Below, piece after piece: positions 5,792 through 6,447 of a DNA stretch of 6,447 nucleotides. The translations under genes and the position numbers were made by a program. The stretch covers positions 1-6,447 of the forward strand of contig CALGIV010000278.1 in assembly GCA_937914785.1 (NCBI GenBank). Reading direction: 5' to 3'. Below the pieces are notes generated by a model, which worked only from the letters and a program-made list of their open reading frames with translations, did not search any database and had not been told where the DNA came from. Within the stretch, counting starts at the first letter, position 1; each line of letters starts with the position of its first letter. Source of the stretch: an uncultured Eubacteriaceae bacterium (GTDB lineage: Bacteria > Bacillota > Clostridia > Eubacteriales > UBA1433).

Positions 5792-6447
5792 TTAAAATAT
5801 GGATGTCAAAAAAGTACCGGCAGACTGCAGAACACCGCTTTCTGCGAGTTTCAAAAAATAAGAAGCGGCTTTCATATATACGATAAGCGAGAGTGCGTCA
5901 ACGATCGTCGTAATCAATGGAGAGGCCATAATCGCGGGGTCCAGTTTAATGGTTTTGGCGAGCATCGGCAGTGTGCCGCCGAGGATATTGGCCATAATGA
6001 CGGTGGCGTACAACGTAACGGTCAGCGTTAAGATAATCAAGCCGCAGTTCGGGTCATTGCGATACATCAGCAGCAGACGTAAAGCGTTGACGATGTTTAG
6101 TGCCGTGGCCGTAATCAGCGCAACGCGCATTTCTTTCCACAGTACCTTAACAAAATCTTTCAGGCTGATTTCGTTGACGGCCATCCCGCGGATGATGAGC
6201 GTGCTGGATTGTGAACCGGCGTTTCCGCCCGTATCGGTCAGCATCGGGATAAAGGTCACCAGCATCGGAATCGCCGCAAGTGCAAGCTCGTATTTGCCGA
6301 GGATTCCGCCGGTAATCATCGCAGAGACCATTAAAATCATCAGCCAGGGAATGCGGTTTAGCGCCAGGCGCAGCACGCCGGTTTTCAAATACGGCTTTTC
6401 GCTGGGGTGCATCGCAGCCATCTTTTCGAAGTCTTCCGTGACCTCTT
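5792..6447 (-). CDS. mgtE: MgtE-type magnesium channel/transporter, C-terminal part
   Basis: Inner-membrane Mg2+ channel of the MgtE family. The visible 217 residues start in the linker after the CBS domains (EVTEDFEKMAAMHPSEKPYL, typical of the plug helix) and continue through the transmembrane domain. The frame is open to the window edge, so an ATG at 6421 is an internal Met, not the start; the cytosolic N and CBS domains (about 230 residues) are outside. PMLTDTGGNAGSQ at about 67-79 of the visible part is the family signature. LDPAIMASPLITTIVD at about 168-183 lies in the last pore helix; its final Asp matches the Mg2+-coordinating Asp of Thermus MgtE (D432). Five hydrophobic helices can be traced. 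Any promoter or Mg2+-sensing leader would lie outside the window. The 248-aa unknown gene follows at 39 bases. Confidence 0.95.
   Translation of the reverse strand, partial: EVTEDFEKMAAMHPSEKPYLKTGVLRLALNRIPWLMILMVSAMITGGILGKYELALAAIPMLVTFIPMLTDTGGNAGSQSSTLIIRGMAVNEISLKDFVKVLWKEMRVALITATALNIVNALRLLLMYRNDPNCGLIILTLTVTLYATVIMANILGGTLPMLAKTIKLDPAIMASPLITTIVDALSLIVYMKAASYFLKLAESGVLQSAGTFLTSIF

Overview
The window looks like a chromosomal stretch of a low-to-mid GC Firmicute. Strong Shine-Dalgarno sites (GGAGG, GAGGTGAT), near-consensus sigma-A/sigma-70 promoters with 17-base spacers, and the Firmicute-like short (about 395 aa) SerA next to SerC all fit this. A Negativicutes or Clostridia member is a reasonable guess, but the sequence alone does not fix the lineage.

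Layout. The left half is on the + strand. It holds the 3' part of serC (phosphoserine aminotransferase, cut by the window edge), serA (phosphoglycerate dehydrogenase) four bases later, a weak AT-rich hairpin, a near-consensus promoter, and a 546-aa FMN-binding glutamate-synthase-like protein. That gene ends in an intrinsic terminator. A second back-to-back hairpin serves the converging minus-strand gene. The right half is on the - strand. Read in its own direction it holds the C-terminal half of an MgtE-type magnesium channel (cut by the window edge), a 248-aa helical protein of unknown function 39 bases later, then a separate near-consensus promoter with a structured leader driving an HpcH/HpaI-family aldolase gene.

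Function. SerA and SerC catalyse the first two steps of serine synthesis from 3-phosphoglycerate, and SerC consumes glutamate. The glutamate-synthase-like gene next door has its own promoter. It keeps the FMN-barrel signatures but has neither a glutaminase domain nor the usual C-terminal 3Fe-4S cysteines, and it carries a four-cysteine cluster at its N-terminus, so its true reaction is open. On the other strand, magnesium transport and the helical protein probably share a transcript.

Most noteworthy points. (1) The aldolase gene is split into two frames just after its last metal ligand. The stop of the first part overlaps an ATG (ATGA) that opens the rest of the protein, and one extra C in a C4 run would restore a 247-aa enzyme. 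(2) The glutamate-synthase homologue has a rearranged cysteine set. (3) The unknown protein after mgtE shows a degenerate repeat of about 45 residues. (4) The aldolase leader contains a bulged hairpin. I found no mobile elements, CRISPR arrays, tRNA or rRNA genes, and no clear sign of a wholly new multi-gene system.
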